Shown here piece after piece: positions 34,980 to 43,124 of a stretch of DNA of 64,000 nt. The position numbers and the translations under genes are program-made. The DNA comes from Rhizobium grahamii CCGE 502. Lineage in GTDB: Bacteria; Pseudomonadota; Alphaproteobacteria; Rhizobiales; Rhizobiaceae. The DNA lies in NCBI RefSeq assembly GCF_000298315.2, contig NZ_AEYE02000038.1, positions 124,001 through 188,000 on the forward strand, in the 5' to 3' direction. Each line of letters starts with the position of its first letter. Position 1 is the first letter of the stretch. The notes beneath the pieces are model-generated. The model was not told the origin of the DNA, ran no database searches, and saw only the letters and a list, made by a program, of their open reading frames with translations.

Positions 34980-35801
34980 TCATACGAAGGTGAAGTTGGA
35001 CGCGGTAAGGTGCATATTGGCGAGGTCGGACTCGCTGTGTAACAAGTGAGCAAACACATCTACATGATTAGCCGAGGTAACGTAGGCTAGATCCGCGGTG
35101 TTGGTCTCGGAGTTGTGGTAGACAATGATGTCGCCAGCTCTCTCACTGGATATCGCGATCGCGGCGGCAGAGCCATTGGCGAAGCTCCTGTCTGTGATTA
35201 CTACAACGTGCTCGCCATCCGCACCCGAGGCCTTGCCGCTATAAAAACTATCTACCGGGTAACCTGACTGAACAGAGGCGTTGTTGATGAAGTTTGCGCC
35301 AAAGCCATCGTTGTAGAGCCCCGCTGCATCGAAAGCGAACGTATCATGTGCAGGGTCGAAATCCAGGATCAAGGATACGTCCGGTCCCTGCGGCCGGTCT
35401 GGGTAATCCCCGATAACAGGATTGTGGAGCCCTGGTGTCGGATTGTGGAACTGGAACACATATGTGTCGGAGCCTTCTCCTCCTCTCAGCCAATCCTTAC
35501 CGTCCCCGACGTAGAGAACGTCATGGCCGTCCCCACCGGAGAGATAGTCATTGTCCTCGCCAACAATGCGGGGATTGGAGCGGCCGTCGTCGCCAGAGAG
35601 ACGATCGTTACCCCCTTCGCCATAGACTTGATCACTGCCCGCACCACCGATTACGCGGTCGTTTCCCGCCCCAGCGAATGTACGGTCAGCACCTGCACGA
35701 GTGTCGATCCAGTCATTGCCACCGTAGTCAAAGATCACATTGTCACCATTGTCGGCGATGACCGTATCGGCGTCTTCACCGCCCCAATAAGCTTTCTCCA
35801 T
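34980..35801 (-). CDS. RTX (hemolysin-type calcium-binding repeat) protein
   Basis: A 273-residue protein that opens directly with glycine- and aspartate-rich nonapeptide repeats over about residues 5-110 (GGNDWIDTRAGADRTFAGAG, GGAGSDQVYGEGGNDRLSGD, LSGGDGHDVLYVGDGKDWLR). These form a calcium-binding beta-roll. The C-terminal half has FDPAHDTFAFDAAGLYNDGF and ends with HLTASNFTFV, a short hydrophobic, uncleaved tail as in type I secretion substrates. No N-terminal signal or enzymatic domain is present. The ABC/HlyD pair at 43125-46180 is the likely exporter. An AAGGAGA site stands before the ATG. The surrounding DNA is poorer in G+C than the rest. Confidence 0.83.
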   Translation of the reverse strand: MEKAYWGGEDADTVIADNGDNVIFDYGGNDWIDTRAGADRTFAGAGNDRVIGGAGSDQVYGEGGNDRLSGDDGRSNPRIVGEDNDYLSGGDGHDVLYVGDGKDWLRGGEGSDTYVFQFHNPTPGLHNPVIGDYPDRPQGPDVSLILDFDPAHDTFAFDAAGLYNDGFGANFINNASVQSGYPVDSFYSGKASGADGEHVVVITDRSFANGSAAAIAISSERAGDIIVYHNSETNTADLAYVTSANHVDVFAHLLHSESDLANMHLTASNFTFV

Positions 35802-36127
35802 CTAGAACGTCTCCTTCTGATGCAGGGCCTGGCCCCTGCGGGAGGCTTTCATACCTTTCATCGAACGCGTCGTGTAATTAATTGTTTGGATCGAATGTAT
35901 TGACCGCGCGGATGGTTGCGCGCCACTTCGAGAAGGAGCCGACTGGCGGTCCCGATGGGCGCCCGCGACAATGCAGAATTCAAAGAGCGTTCGTGAACAA
36001 CGTGACACCGCCTTGGCGAGACATGCTCCGTGACCGCATCTAGCAAATCGCTTAGACCCTCCCCGCAAGACAGAAAGATTATAAGCTCCTATGCAAGCTT
36101 CGTGGCATGGAACTGACAATGGACTCC
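35802..36127. other. Upstream region of the RTX gene; no gene seen
   Basis: The frames present have no recognisable product and no ribosome sites. It should contain the RTX promoter and the end of the DeoR transcript. Confidence 0.4.
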
Positions 36128-36901
36128 TCACTCGCAGTTCACGTTAACGATTTCGAGCTTCCGGCCGAACGCCCCGCGCTGCTCAGGCGTGACCTGACCG
36201 TCCGTCACGATCTGCGTGAGCTCCTCGACCCCGCAGACTTTCGCGAACGACCTTTTGCCAAATTTCGAACTGTCGGCGACCAGGACAGCGCAGTCTGCCG
36301 CCCTTATCATTGCTTGCTTGACTGGCACCTCGAGTACATTCACGTCGCTGAGTCCCAGCTCCGCCTCCACTGCTTCGGCGCCGAGGAACGCAACGTCAAC
36401 ATGTATTCTGTCGACGAATTCGACGGTGGCCGGACCAGCAAGCGTATATAAGCCGTCGACTTGCGCGCCTCCAGTGACATGAAGATTAATGTTGGTCCAC
36501 TCGCAGAGTAATAACCCGATTTGCAGATCATTCGTAATTACAGTGAGGTTCCTGGTCGACTTAAGATGATTTGCCACATGCCACATGGTTGAGCCGCCGT
36601 CGATCATGACAGTCTGACCTTCTTCCACCAAGTTGGCAGCGTATTCGCCAAGATGGTTTTTTACGGACGGACGAACCAGGCGCCGAGGTCCATAAGGATA
36701 GGTGTGGTTTTCCTTGCGTTCGACGGGAAGAAAACCTCCCTGGGTGCGAATAATAAGACCTTCTGCTTCCAACCGTGCGAGGTCACGCCTTATTGTCGAG
36801 CTATCGACACCGAACTCATCCTCAACTATCTTGGAGGGAACGTAGCCGGTCTTGCGCGCTCGCTCCACCATAGCATGCCGTCTCTCGGAGGCGTTATTCA
36901 T
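36128..36901 (-). CDS. DeoR-family transcriptional regulator
   Basis: A 257-residue DeoR/GlpR-type repressor. The helix-turn-helix is DEFGVDSSTIRRDLARLEAE (about residues 24-44), followed by GLIIRTQGGFL. The sugar-phosphate-sensing domain has VEEGQTVMIDGGSTMWHVAN, NLTVITNDLQIGLLL, VTGGAQVDGLYTLAGPATVE and VLVADSSKFGKRSFAKVCGV, the complete family pattern. Such repressors respond to phosphorylated sugars. The ATG at 36901 has GAGAGAAGC before it. It is the last gene of a minus-strand set with HAD phosphatase, aminotransferase, cupin and GatZ-like genes, and this supports a sugar-phosphate substrate for the cluster. Confidence 0.87.
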   Translation of the reverse strand: MNNASERRHAMVERARKTGYVPSKIVEDEFGVDSSTIRRDLARLEAEGLIIRTQGGFLPVERKENHTYPYGPRRLVRPSVKNHLGEYAANLVEEGQTVMIDGGSTMWHVANHLKSTRNLTVITNDLQIGLLLCEWTNINLHVTGGAQVDGLYTLAGPATVEFVDRIHVDVAFLGAEAVEAELGLSDVNVLEVPVKQAMIRAADCAVLVADSSKFGKRSFAKVCGVEELTQIVTDGQVTPEQRGAFGRKLEIVNVNCE

Positions 36902-36997
36902 GCTTCTCTCAGATCCTTGGTTGCACAATTTCGCGTACGGAAACAGCCCTCGCGCAAAAAATGGCGAGAGACATTCCCGGATGACCCTTACCCTCCC

Positions 36998-37744
36998 CTA
37001 ACGAACCTTTCGTCTCGTGATCACGGAAATAAGATCGTTGCAGATGAAATTGGCACCTAAGCTGAAGCTCCCGAGCCGGTGCACGAGTACGGGAAAATGT
37101 AATTCTATGGTGGAGGCTGTTCGAATTGCCGTGACATCATCGAGCCCTGATAACAGAAAATCACAGCGAAGATTATCGTCCGGTACAGTTCCTAATACTC
37201 CTATCACCCGCATACCAGCCGCTCGCGCAGCCGCAACTCCCGCTGGCGCGTCTTCAAACACGACGCAATTCGCCGGGTTGACCTCGATATGGCGAGCGGC
37301 GGAAAGATAACCCTCAGGATCCGTTTTACCGAAAGTGACATCATCTGACGTTATGACAGTGTGGGGGATACTGATACCTTCTGCCTTGAGGCGTATTTCC
37401 GCGACAGCGCGACACCCGGATGTAACAATTGCCCAGGAATTCAGAGCCAATGAATTGACAAATTCAACCGCACCCTTTTTTGCACAAGTGTCAACGGCTT
37501 CAGCAACCTCATGCGCTTGAATAAGGCGTATTTCTTTCTCTACATCAAGGCAGGGTGCCGCGAGCTGAACAACATCGCGGTCGCAACGGCCATGTGAGAG
37601 CTCTACGATATGTTCAACATCTAGATTGAGCTTGGACGCCCAATGACGCAAGCAACGTTCGATTTGTGAGATTGAATCAACCAATACGCCGTCCATGTCG
37701 CACAAGACCGCTTGACAGTTCAGCTGTACGAATGTTCTCGGCAT
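36998..37744 (-). CDS. HAD-family sugar phosphatase-like hydrolase
   Basis: A 248-residue HAD hydrolase. Motif I is VLCDMDGVLVDS with nucleophile Asp16 and acid Asp18; motif II is VTSGCRAVAE; motif III Lys is in DVTFGKTDPEGYLSAARHI; motif IV is VVFEDAPAGVAAARAAG. The cap region (CLRHWASKLNLDVEHIVELS) has the size seen in glycerol-3-phosphate and sugar phosphatases (GPP/YfbT type). It would remove phosphate from a sugar or polyol phosphate in the cytoplasm. GAGG precedes the ATG. It lies 91 bp after the aminotransferase gene in the same direction. Confidence 0.85.
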   Translation of the reverse strand: MPRTFVQLNCQAVLCDMDGVLVDSISQIERCLRHWASKLNLDVEHIVELSHGRCDRDVVQLAAPCLDVEKEIRLIQAHEVAEAVDTCAKKGAVEFVNSLALNSWAIVTSGCRAVAEIRLKAEGISIPHTVITSDDVTFGKTDPEGYLSAARHIEVNPANCVVFEDAPAGVAAARAAGMRVIGVLGTVPDDNLRCDFLLSGLDDVTAIRTASTIELHFPVLVHRLGSFSLGANFICNDLISVITRRKVR

Positions 37745-37835
37745 CTAAGAACCTCAGCTCGGCATCGAAATCTTGGTAAGTGGTCACCAGCAGCAGAAGA
37801 CCCTCCGTCTAGACGCCGTGGTTGTTAGCGAGCGT

Positions 37836-38945
37836 CTAGCTAGCAAAAAAAGAATTGATGCTGTCGCAAACGAGATGAAGCTGATCGTCGGTCATCGCTG
37901 GATGAAGTGGCAGGCAAAGTGTTTCTGCCGCCAAAACCTCCGCAACGGGCAAGTCGCCCACCTGGTATCCGAAATCAACGAAAGCAGGTTGCAAGTGAAT
38001 TGGGGTTGGATATCGTATAACAGCGTCAATACCATCTTTCCGCAAATGGGACAGCAGATTATTGCGAGAGTCTGTTCGGACCTGGAATAAATGGTAGGCG
38101 TGCTCTGCAGGTTTAGCGCCCTCTTGAAATGCGAGCGGTAAACCTTCCAATCTTTCCTTGTAAGCCGATGCCAGTTTAGCGCGGGCGGCGCCCCACTTAG
38201 CGACCCGCGCCAGTTTTCTTTTCAGAATCAGAGCCTGGATCGTGTCGAGCCTGGAATTATAGCCGAGAGTAAGATGTTCGTTTTGAGTTGTCTGGCCGAA
38301 ATGACGCAATTGACGTATTCGATCCGAAATTTCCGTGCTGTTCAAAGTGACAGCGCCGGCATCGCCGCCCGCAGCTAGATTCTTCGCCGGAGCGAAGCTC
38401 CAGCAACCCGCGTCGCTTGTTGATCCGACGTTTTTTCCACCGGATAGCGCGCCGATCGCTTGCGCGCAATCCTCGACCACAAGCAATTCGTTACGTTTGG
38501 CAATGTCATGGACAAGGGCCATATCAACCGACTGACCAAACAGATGGACCACGATGAGAGCTTTCGTTCGTTCGGAAATTTTCCTTTCGACTTGTTCTAG
38601 ATCGATCAGAAACGTGTCCGTTCTGCAATCAACCAGAACCGGTATCGCCCCAACTCTAACAATTGCTAGCGCAGTCGCGTGGAAGGAGTTTGTTACGGTA
38701 ATGACCTCGTCACCCCGGCCGACTCCCAACGCATGCAAGGCAAGGATCAACGCGTCCGTCCCGGAATTCACGCCGACAGCATGTTCTGTCCCAATGTATG
38801 CTGCAAAGTCCTGTTCAAAGTCGAAGACCGCATCTCCAAGGACGTATTGACCGTTGTTTAGAAGGTCCTTGATTTCCTGCAGTAGTCCGGCTTCAATGCC
38901 AGCGAACTGCGAGGGATAATCATATCGCGCCACCTTGAAATCCAT
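37836..38945 (-). CDS. DegT/DnrJ/EryC1/StrS-family aminotransferase
   Basis: A 369-residue PLP enzyme of the sugar aminotransferase family. Marks are EQDFAAYIGTEHAVGVNSGT and DALILALHALGVGRGDEVIT, VVEDCAQAIGALSGGKNVGS, and the Schiff-base lysine in SFAPAKNLAAGGDAGAVTLN, then NSRLDTIQALILKRKL. It transfers an amino group, usually from glutamate, to a keto-sugar, often nucleotide-linked. No sugar-nucleotide genes are nearby, so the acceptor could be a free or phosphorylated ketose. The ATG at 38945 fits the family start. It is followed by the HAD phosphatase and preceded within 6 bases by the cupin gene. Confidence 0.87.
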   Translation of the reverse strand: MDFKVARYDYPSQFAGIEAGLLQEIKDLLNNGQYVLGDAVFDFEQDFAAYIGTEHAVGVNSGTDALILALHALGVGRGDEVITVTNSFHATALAIVRVGAIPVLVDCRTDTFLIDLEQVERKISERTKALIVVHLFGQSVDMALVHDIAKRNELLVVEDCAQAIGALSGGKNVGSTSDAGCWSFAPAKNLAAGGDAGAVTLNSTEISDRIRQLRHFGQTTQNEHLTLGYNSRLDTIQALILKRKLARVAKWGAARAKLASAYKERLEGLPLAFQEGAKPAEHAYHLFQVRTDSRNNLLSHLRKDGIDAVIRYPTPIHLQPAFVDFGYQVGDLPVAEVLAAETLCLPLHPAMTDDQLHLVCDSINSFFAS

Positions 38946-38950
38946 CTTGT

Positions 38951-39430
38951 TCAACCTGCTCCCCCAGAATGTTCGGACTCGATGCGACCGCTGCCGCGGT
39001 TCCAATCGTCTTCGAGTCGAATGACATCATCCAATTCCGGTGTTGAAACTTCTATTAGTGTTACGTCGGTTCGTGCGTAGATGCGGTGCACTTTACCTGG
39101 CAAGATATGGATGATGTCACCAGCGCTAAGATCCGCCTGCTTTAACGGTTCGTTCGATGCGTTGGCATAGAGGAACACGCCGCTTCCTCTCAGAACTAGG
39201 TTCGCCTCTTCCTTGCGTTCATGGTACTGAAGGCTCGTCTTTTGACCAGCCCTAATGTTGATGACCTTAAACCCAAAGGGGGCTCCTTCAGCTATGAGCC
39301 AACGCTCCTCGCCCCATCGCTTAGTGACCTTTTTGGCCGTGGTCACGTGCTCAATTTTGGCCGCGCTCGAAGCACTGCTGCCTGGGCCTGGTGCGCCGGA
39401 AAAGATCTCATGGAGGTAACTGTCAATCAT
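38951..39430 (-). CDS. Cupin resembling the mannose-6-phosphate isomerase type II C-terminal domain
   Basis: About 159 residues with one cupin barrel. The metal-site motif appears as IRAGQKTSLQYHERKEEANL and VLRGSGVFLY, followed by LSAGDIIHILPGKVHRIYAR and a tail typical of the sugar-phosphate isomerase cupins (LIEVSTPELDDVIRLEDDWN). KKVTKRWGEERWLI matches the start of that domain in GDP-mannose pyrophosphorylase/isomerase proteins. It may isomerise a sugar phosphate. Its ATG overlaps the stop of the GatZ-like gene by a few bases, so the two are coupled; the stop lies 5 bp before the aminotransferase start. Confidence 0.8.
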   Translation of the reverse strand: MIDSYLHEIFSGAPGPGSSASSAAKIEHVTTAKKVTKRWGEERWLIAEGAPFGFKVINIRAGQKTSLQYHERKEEANLVLRGSGVFLYANASNEPLKQADLSAGDIIHILPGKVHRIYARTDVTLIEVSTPELDDVIRLEDDWNRGSGRIESEHSGGAG

Positions 39431-40577
39431 GTTTAGCACCTACATTTCCGACCGACGCGAGGACGTATCGCTCGACCGATTCTTCGACCTTACTCTGCAA
39501 GAGTACGTCCAATGTTTTTCCGATCCTGCAGCATGCTGACTCAGCGGCGTCCTTGATAGCTCGACATTCGTCAGTGCCAAATACGTAATGGCCTGCAATC
39601 ATCGCACGATCTGCATCCGAGGCTTGGGAGTTCGGCTTCATCCACTTCTTCCACGCAAGCGATTCGAAGGCTAGTTGCAAGAACTGTTCCAGCTGAGCAT
39701 TCAAATTAAACTCTTTAAGGACGGCTACGAGCGCTCGCGTTTCGGCAACTCCTAGCTCCGGCGCAATGTTCATCGAGGAGACCCCACAGCGCTTAAGCAT
39801 TGTGATTTTCTCCGCCGGCAAATAATCCGCATTGTGGGCCTTTAACGCGACGCCCCGCTTGCTGCAACTTTTTGCAAGCTGCTCGATTGAGTGTCGGACC
39901 GCAAGGGGAGCCGATTTGATCGCTCCCACATTTTCTGTTTCGAGCACTTTCGTGCCTGTCTGAGCGACCACAAACAATGGCAACGGTAGTTTGCGGTCAG
40001 TCAGGTTCCTTAGAACATCATGCAGCTTGTCGGAAAATTCCGGGGGATAATCCGTGTCGACACTTTGATCTTCAAATCCGATTTCAAAGTGAACCGATCT
40101 GCCAAGGCCTCTCGCGAAATCATGACAATGCGCGTATAACTCCACCAGCCTTTGCAACGCTTTTTTTGTTTCGGCAACTCCCCTTCCCTCGAGGCTGGTG
40201 TCAATATGAACTATCTGGAATCCCGATCGGATATCCTCTTCGAAGGACGCTAGGGAAGATTTCATAGCACTCTCGTCGTCGAGCTCCGTCTCACTTGGAT
40301 GTTGCCAGGGACCCCCGTGGTCACGGCAAATAAGCAACGAATTCGGCGGACACTCTTTCCGAACGTATTCACAAAACTCACGCGTGGTCCAATTCTCCAC
40401 ATATCCGCCGCCCAGTTTCTTACTTTCAACCTGACGTCTGCTGGCAATCAACATCAAAGGAATGCCGTGGCGGTTCGCAATTCTACCGCAAGCCTGCACT
40501 GTGTTTTTTGACATAGGTCCAACCCCCAACGAAGGATTGCCGAAGATTTCCGTCGGCTTAGCGCTTGAGTTGCCCAT
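39423..40577 (-). CDS. GatZ/KbaZ-like (class II tagatose-bisphosphate aldolase non-catalytic subunit) family protein
   Basis: A 384-residue protein which, on motif comparison, follows GatZ/KbaZ: LMLIASRRQVESKKLGGGYV, LLICRDHGGPW (GatZ: GGDHLGPN), GFQIVHIDTSLEGRG (GFKKIHLDCSMS), FVVAQTGTKVLETENVG and ALKAHNADYLPAEKITMLKR then NIAPELGVAETRALV. It lacks the extended C-terminal part of enterobacterial KbaZ. GatZ/KbaZ assist a class II aldolase acting on tagatose 1,6-bisphosphate, but no GatY/KbaY partner is in the window, so this one may act alone on another sugar phosphate. The ATG at 40577 follows GGGAGCGAC. It starts a coupled run of cupin, aminotransferase and HAD genes. Codon use looks more A+T-rich than most of the window. 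Confidence 0.75.
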   Translation of the reverse strand: MGNSSAKPTEIFGNPSLGVGPMSKNTVQACGRIANRHGIPLMLIASRRQVESKKLGGGYVENWTTREFCEYVRKECPPNSLLICRDHGGPWQHPSETELDDESAMKSSLASFEEDIRSGFQIVHIDTSLEGRGVAETKKALQRLVELYAHCHDFARGLGRSVHFEIGFEDQSVDTDYPPEFSDKLHDVLRNLTDRKLPLPLFVVAQTGTKVLETENVGAIKSAPLAVRHSIEQLAKSCSKRGVALKAHNADYLPAEKITMLKRCGVSSMNIAPELGVAETRALVAVLKEFNLNAQLEQFLQLAFESLAWKKWMKPNSQASDADRAMIAGHYVFGTDECRAIKDAAESACCRIGKTLDVLLQSKVEESVERYVLASVGNVGAKHD

Positions 40578-40985
40578 GTCGCTCCCATGTATCGCTGCAT
40601 GCTCGAAATGGAAAGCAAGATGCAGGCCACGTCAGACCAGCCTATTCGTCTCAAGACCTTCATTTAGCGGTTATGACCCGGTGGGCTCGCACAATCCGAT
40701 TGCGGCGCGGCGACCAAAAGTCGATCGCTCTGAACTCAGTTGGAGTGTAGACTTTCAAACAGAATTGACCGAATCCTGTTGCCGCGAGTTTGAGGCGGTA
40801 GGACAAATGTCGGAAGGATGGCCGTGGCGACTATAAGAGGCCATGCATGTGTTTGATACGACCAGATTGACTTATGCCGAGAGCCACAAGGACTGAAGCT
40901 GAAGCTCTGCTTTGGGATGTTAGCCCGAGTGCTTCGGCCTCGTAAGGCCTTGGCACCGAGCACCATGAGAGGTGTACGGCAGCGT
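40578..40985. other. Non-coding stretch between the GatZ-like and SDR genes
   Basis: No supported gene. It should contain the promoter of the GatZ-like operon. A small hairpin (GGCCT/AGGCC around CGTA, near 40938-40955) lies shortly after the SDR stop and could be a weak terminator. Confidence 0.35.
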
Positions 40986-41714
40986 TCAGATATCCTGAAG
41001 CTGAGGTAAGATCACCAAGTCGCGAATGGTGACGTTGGCGGGTCGCGTCAGCATATAGACTACTGCGTCAGCCACGTCTTCCGATCGGAGGCCCTCTCGC
41101 GCCTCCACCTTGGCATCGACCGCCATGGAGTCGGTGTAGCCCCAGAGCTCATTTAGCACAATACCAGGCGCCACTGAACCGACGCGAATATTATGTTCCA
41201 TCGTCTGCCGCCGCAAACCATGCACAAAAGCCTGGATCGCATGTTTTGAAGCAGAATAGATCGGCTCTCCCACGAGGGCCTGGTGGCCGGCTACGGATGA
41301 TGTGACGATAATTTGCCCGCTTGCTTGCTTTATCATGCTCGGCAATACAGCGCGGGCCAGACGGAAGACCGCACTGACATTGATAGCGATTAACTTGTCC
41401 CAAGCGTTAGGATCGCCTTCAGCAACCTCCCCAGGGATATAGATGCCCGCGTTAGGAAGCAATATGTCAATCCGCCCAAATCGCTCTGTCGTCGCAGCGA
41501 CGATATGTTTAACGGATCCCGGAGCGGCAAGATCAGTCGACAAAACAAGCGTTTCGCTGGCTGATTTATTCGCGACCTGCTCGAGCCTTTCGGCAGAACG
41601 GCCGACGAGCGCGAGCTTCACACCGTGTCTTCCAAGAGCCAGCGCAGTAGCTCGGCCGATACCTGAACTTGCGCCTGTTATAAGCGCTACCTTGCCTTCA
41701 AGTTTCTGTTCCAA
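40986..41714 (-). CDS. SDR-family dehydrogenase resembling ribitol 2-dehydrogenase
   Basis: A short-chain dehydrogenase of about 242 residues. The cofactor site is VALITGASSGIGRATALAL, then LLPNAGIYIPGEV (NAG motif), catalytic Ser in IIVTSSVAGHQA and the Tyr/Lys pair in IYSASKHAIQAF. The ending MLTRPANVTIRDLVILPQLQ resembles ribitol 2-dehydrogenases. The start is a TTG at 41714, decided by AGGAGGAAGTC just before it; a GTG at 41753 has no ribosome site. A polyol or sugar as substrate fits the neighbouring GatZ, cupin and DegT genes, although about 400 bp separates it from them. Confidence 0.8.
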   Translation of the reverse strand: MEQKLEGKVALITGASSGIGRATALALGRHGVKLALVGRSAERLEQVANKSASETLVLSTDLAAPGSVKHIVAATTERFGRIDILLPNAGIYIPGEVAEGDPNAWDKLIAINVSAVFRLARAVLPSMIKQASGQIIVTSSVAGHQALVGEPIYSASKHAIQAFVHGLRRQTMEHNIRVGSVAPGIVLNELWGYTDSMAVDAKVEAREGLRSEDVADAVVYMLTRPANVTIRDLVILPQLQDI

Positions 41715-42527
41715 GACTTCCTCCTCGATCGCAGTCGAAAACTTGCTTTTCACGCTCGTGCTCGTCCCAAAAAGGCTGTTGGGTCCAGAGACTCCGGCGA
41801 GCGTCGTAAAGCTTTGGAGTCGACCGCTTGGTAACTGTGGTCATATGAAGCCGATAGCAGACGCACCCCATTTTCCGTAGCTAACATGTAGAATTCTTGC
41901 ACAAGCTTTTGAGCAGCAAACGGTTAAGCTAGACTACGTCTTTGCAATAGCCGTGCCAACCAAAACCGCGCAACTTGGAACCTGCCCTCAAGGAGTTATT
42001 CCAGGACCGGAACGTCGCATAGCAGCGACATCCACAGGGTTATTTAGACCCATCAGGTTCTCTCCACACCACTAACATTGCCCTCTCGGATCGCCCGCCT
42101 CGTTAGCATGATGGCGATTGCGTCACATCGAGCTGGATTGATCACGCCATAGCAGGCAAAGGCTAATGCCGCTCGACACATCGAGTTCATCGGACATCTG
42201 TATTTTAACTAGTCTTCGAGTGAGCTTTGAACGGGTCTGCGGCCTTGACCCCTCTCAGTGGCTTTCCCAGACGCGCAGGTTTTTCGGCGTTCGTAGGTCC
42301 TTTGACGCGCCCCGGGGAGCGTCCAGATCAGTAACCAGTCATAGCTCAGGACTATGATCTTCAGTTCTGTCCTCGGGGCCCTGCGGAAGCTGCCAGCGAA
42401 GACCTTCCGGGCGTTCTTCATTCATAGGACGAATTCGTTCCATGCAGAATATGGATTGGATTGCGGATCCTTACCAATGCTAGAGCGGCTTTTGGGCGGG
42501 GTAGATGCACTAAAAAGGAGACCCTCA
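41715..42527. other. Long non-coding stretch before the 68-residue ORF
   Basis: Several short frames exist, none with a recognisable product or good ribosome site. It must hold the promoters of the SDR gene (left) and the small ORF (right). No IS remnant was recognised here. Confidence 0.4.
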
Positions 42528-42734
42528 ATGACACTACATACTGGACCTAATGGCGAGGTAGTGAATGTACCTAAGCCCGGCGCCGAATTGCTCGAATGGG
42601 CCGCCTCGCACCACTTCGACGTCAGCCAGAACACTTGGGTTCCCAACGTCAGTGGGCCGGCAGAGCCCGGCTTCCACCCAATCGCCGACACCGTCGCGAG
42701 TTCAGAGCCCTCACCAGACTGGTGGCATCTCTGA
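42528..42734 (+). CDS. 68-residue orphan protein upstream of the type I secretion genes
   Basis: A small gene with an excellent ribosome site (AAAAGGAGACCCTCA before the ATG at 42528) and a strong hairpin 18 bases after its stop. The product is acidic and rich in Pro, Trp and His (MTLHTGPNGEVVNVPKPGAE near the start, SEPSPDWWHL at the end), without cysteine, signal peptide or membrane segment. It matches no family that I recognise. The surrounding longer frame to 42354 has no ribosome site. It lies about 390 bp before the ABC exporter, so it might be a peptide substrate, modulator or unrelated small protein. Confidence 0.6.
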   Translation: MTLHTGPNGEVVNVPKPGAELLEWAASHHFDVSQNTWVPNVSGPAEPGFHPIADTVASSEPSPDWWHL

Positions 42735-43124
42735 GTGACTTAGATTGTTTAAGGAACCGGCAGCCTTCGCTGCCGGTTCCGACGCCATCGGCCTTTGTCT
42801 TTGTCGAGCGGCGGCACGTTTTGTGTTTCCGCAGATGCAGTCGGCATGTTGATTGAGTTCATCCCGCCTCTTTCTCTTGGGTAAGGAATCGGCCGGCCGC
42901 TAAGGTTGTACGGTCAGATATTGCACAGGCTTCGGCGAGGCTTCCACGTCTCATGGCTCTGTTGAATTGCCTAGGTCCTCAAGGGCAGTTTGGCTTCAAA
43001 CTCCGCACCTCGTCATGCCACAAGGCGAGCCTTCTCGTGCTCTGGCGCGGGTAATGGCGTTGCTTTTTTTGCCGCCGAGCGCGGTAAGGCTAAGTGCGGC
43101 CGGTTATCCCGTGGGGAGACATTA
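42735..43124. other. Region between the orphan ORF and the exporter; hairpin, no gene
   Basis: Apart from the hairpin at 42753-42780 no supported feature is seen. A promoter for the exporter genes is expected here. Confidence 0.4.
42753..42780 (+). terminator. Perfect 12-bp stem-loop after the orphan ORF
   Basis: GGAACCGGCAGC pairs perfectly with GCTGCCGGTTCC around a CTTC loop, starting 18 bases after the stop codon at 42734. A T run is missing directly after it (a T-rich stretch comes about 12 bases later), but the stability suggests a terminator. Confidence 0.65.

Noticed and set aside
42209-42421. Minus-strand frame of 70 codons
   Set aside because: Basic, low-complexity composition, no ribosome site and no family resemblance.
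42354-42527. Longer form of the orphan ORF starting at 42354
   Set aside because: No ribosome site at the upstream start, while AAAAGGAGA stands exactly before the ATG at 42528.
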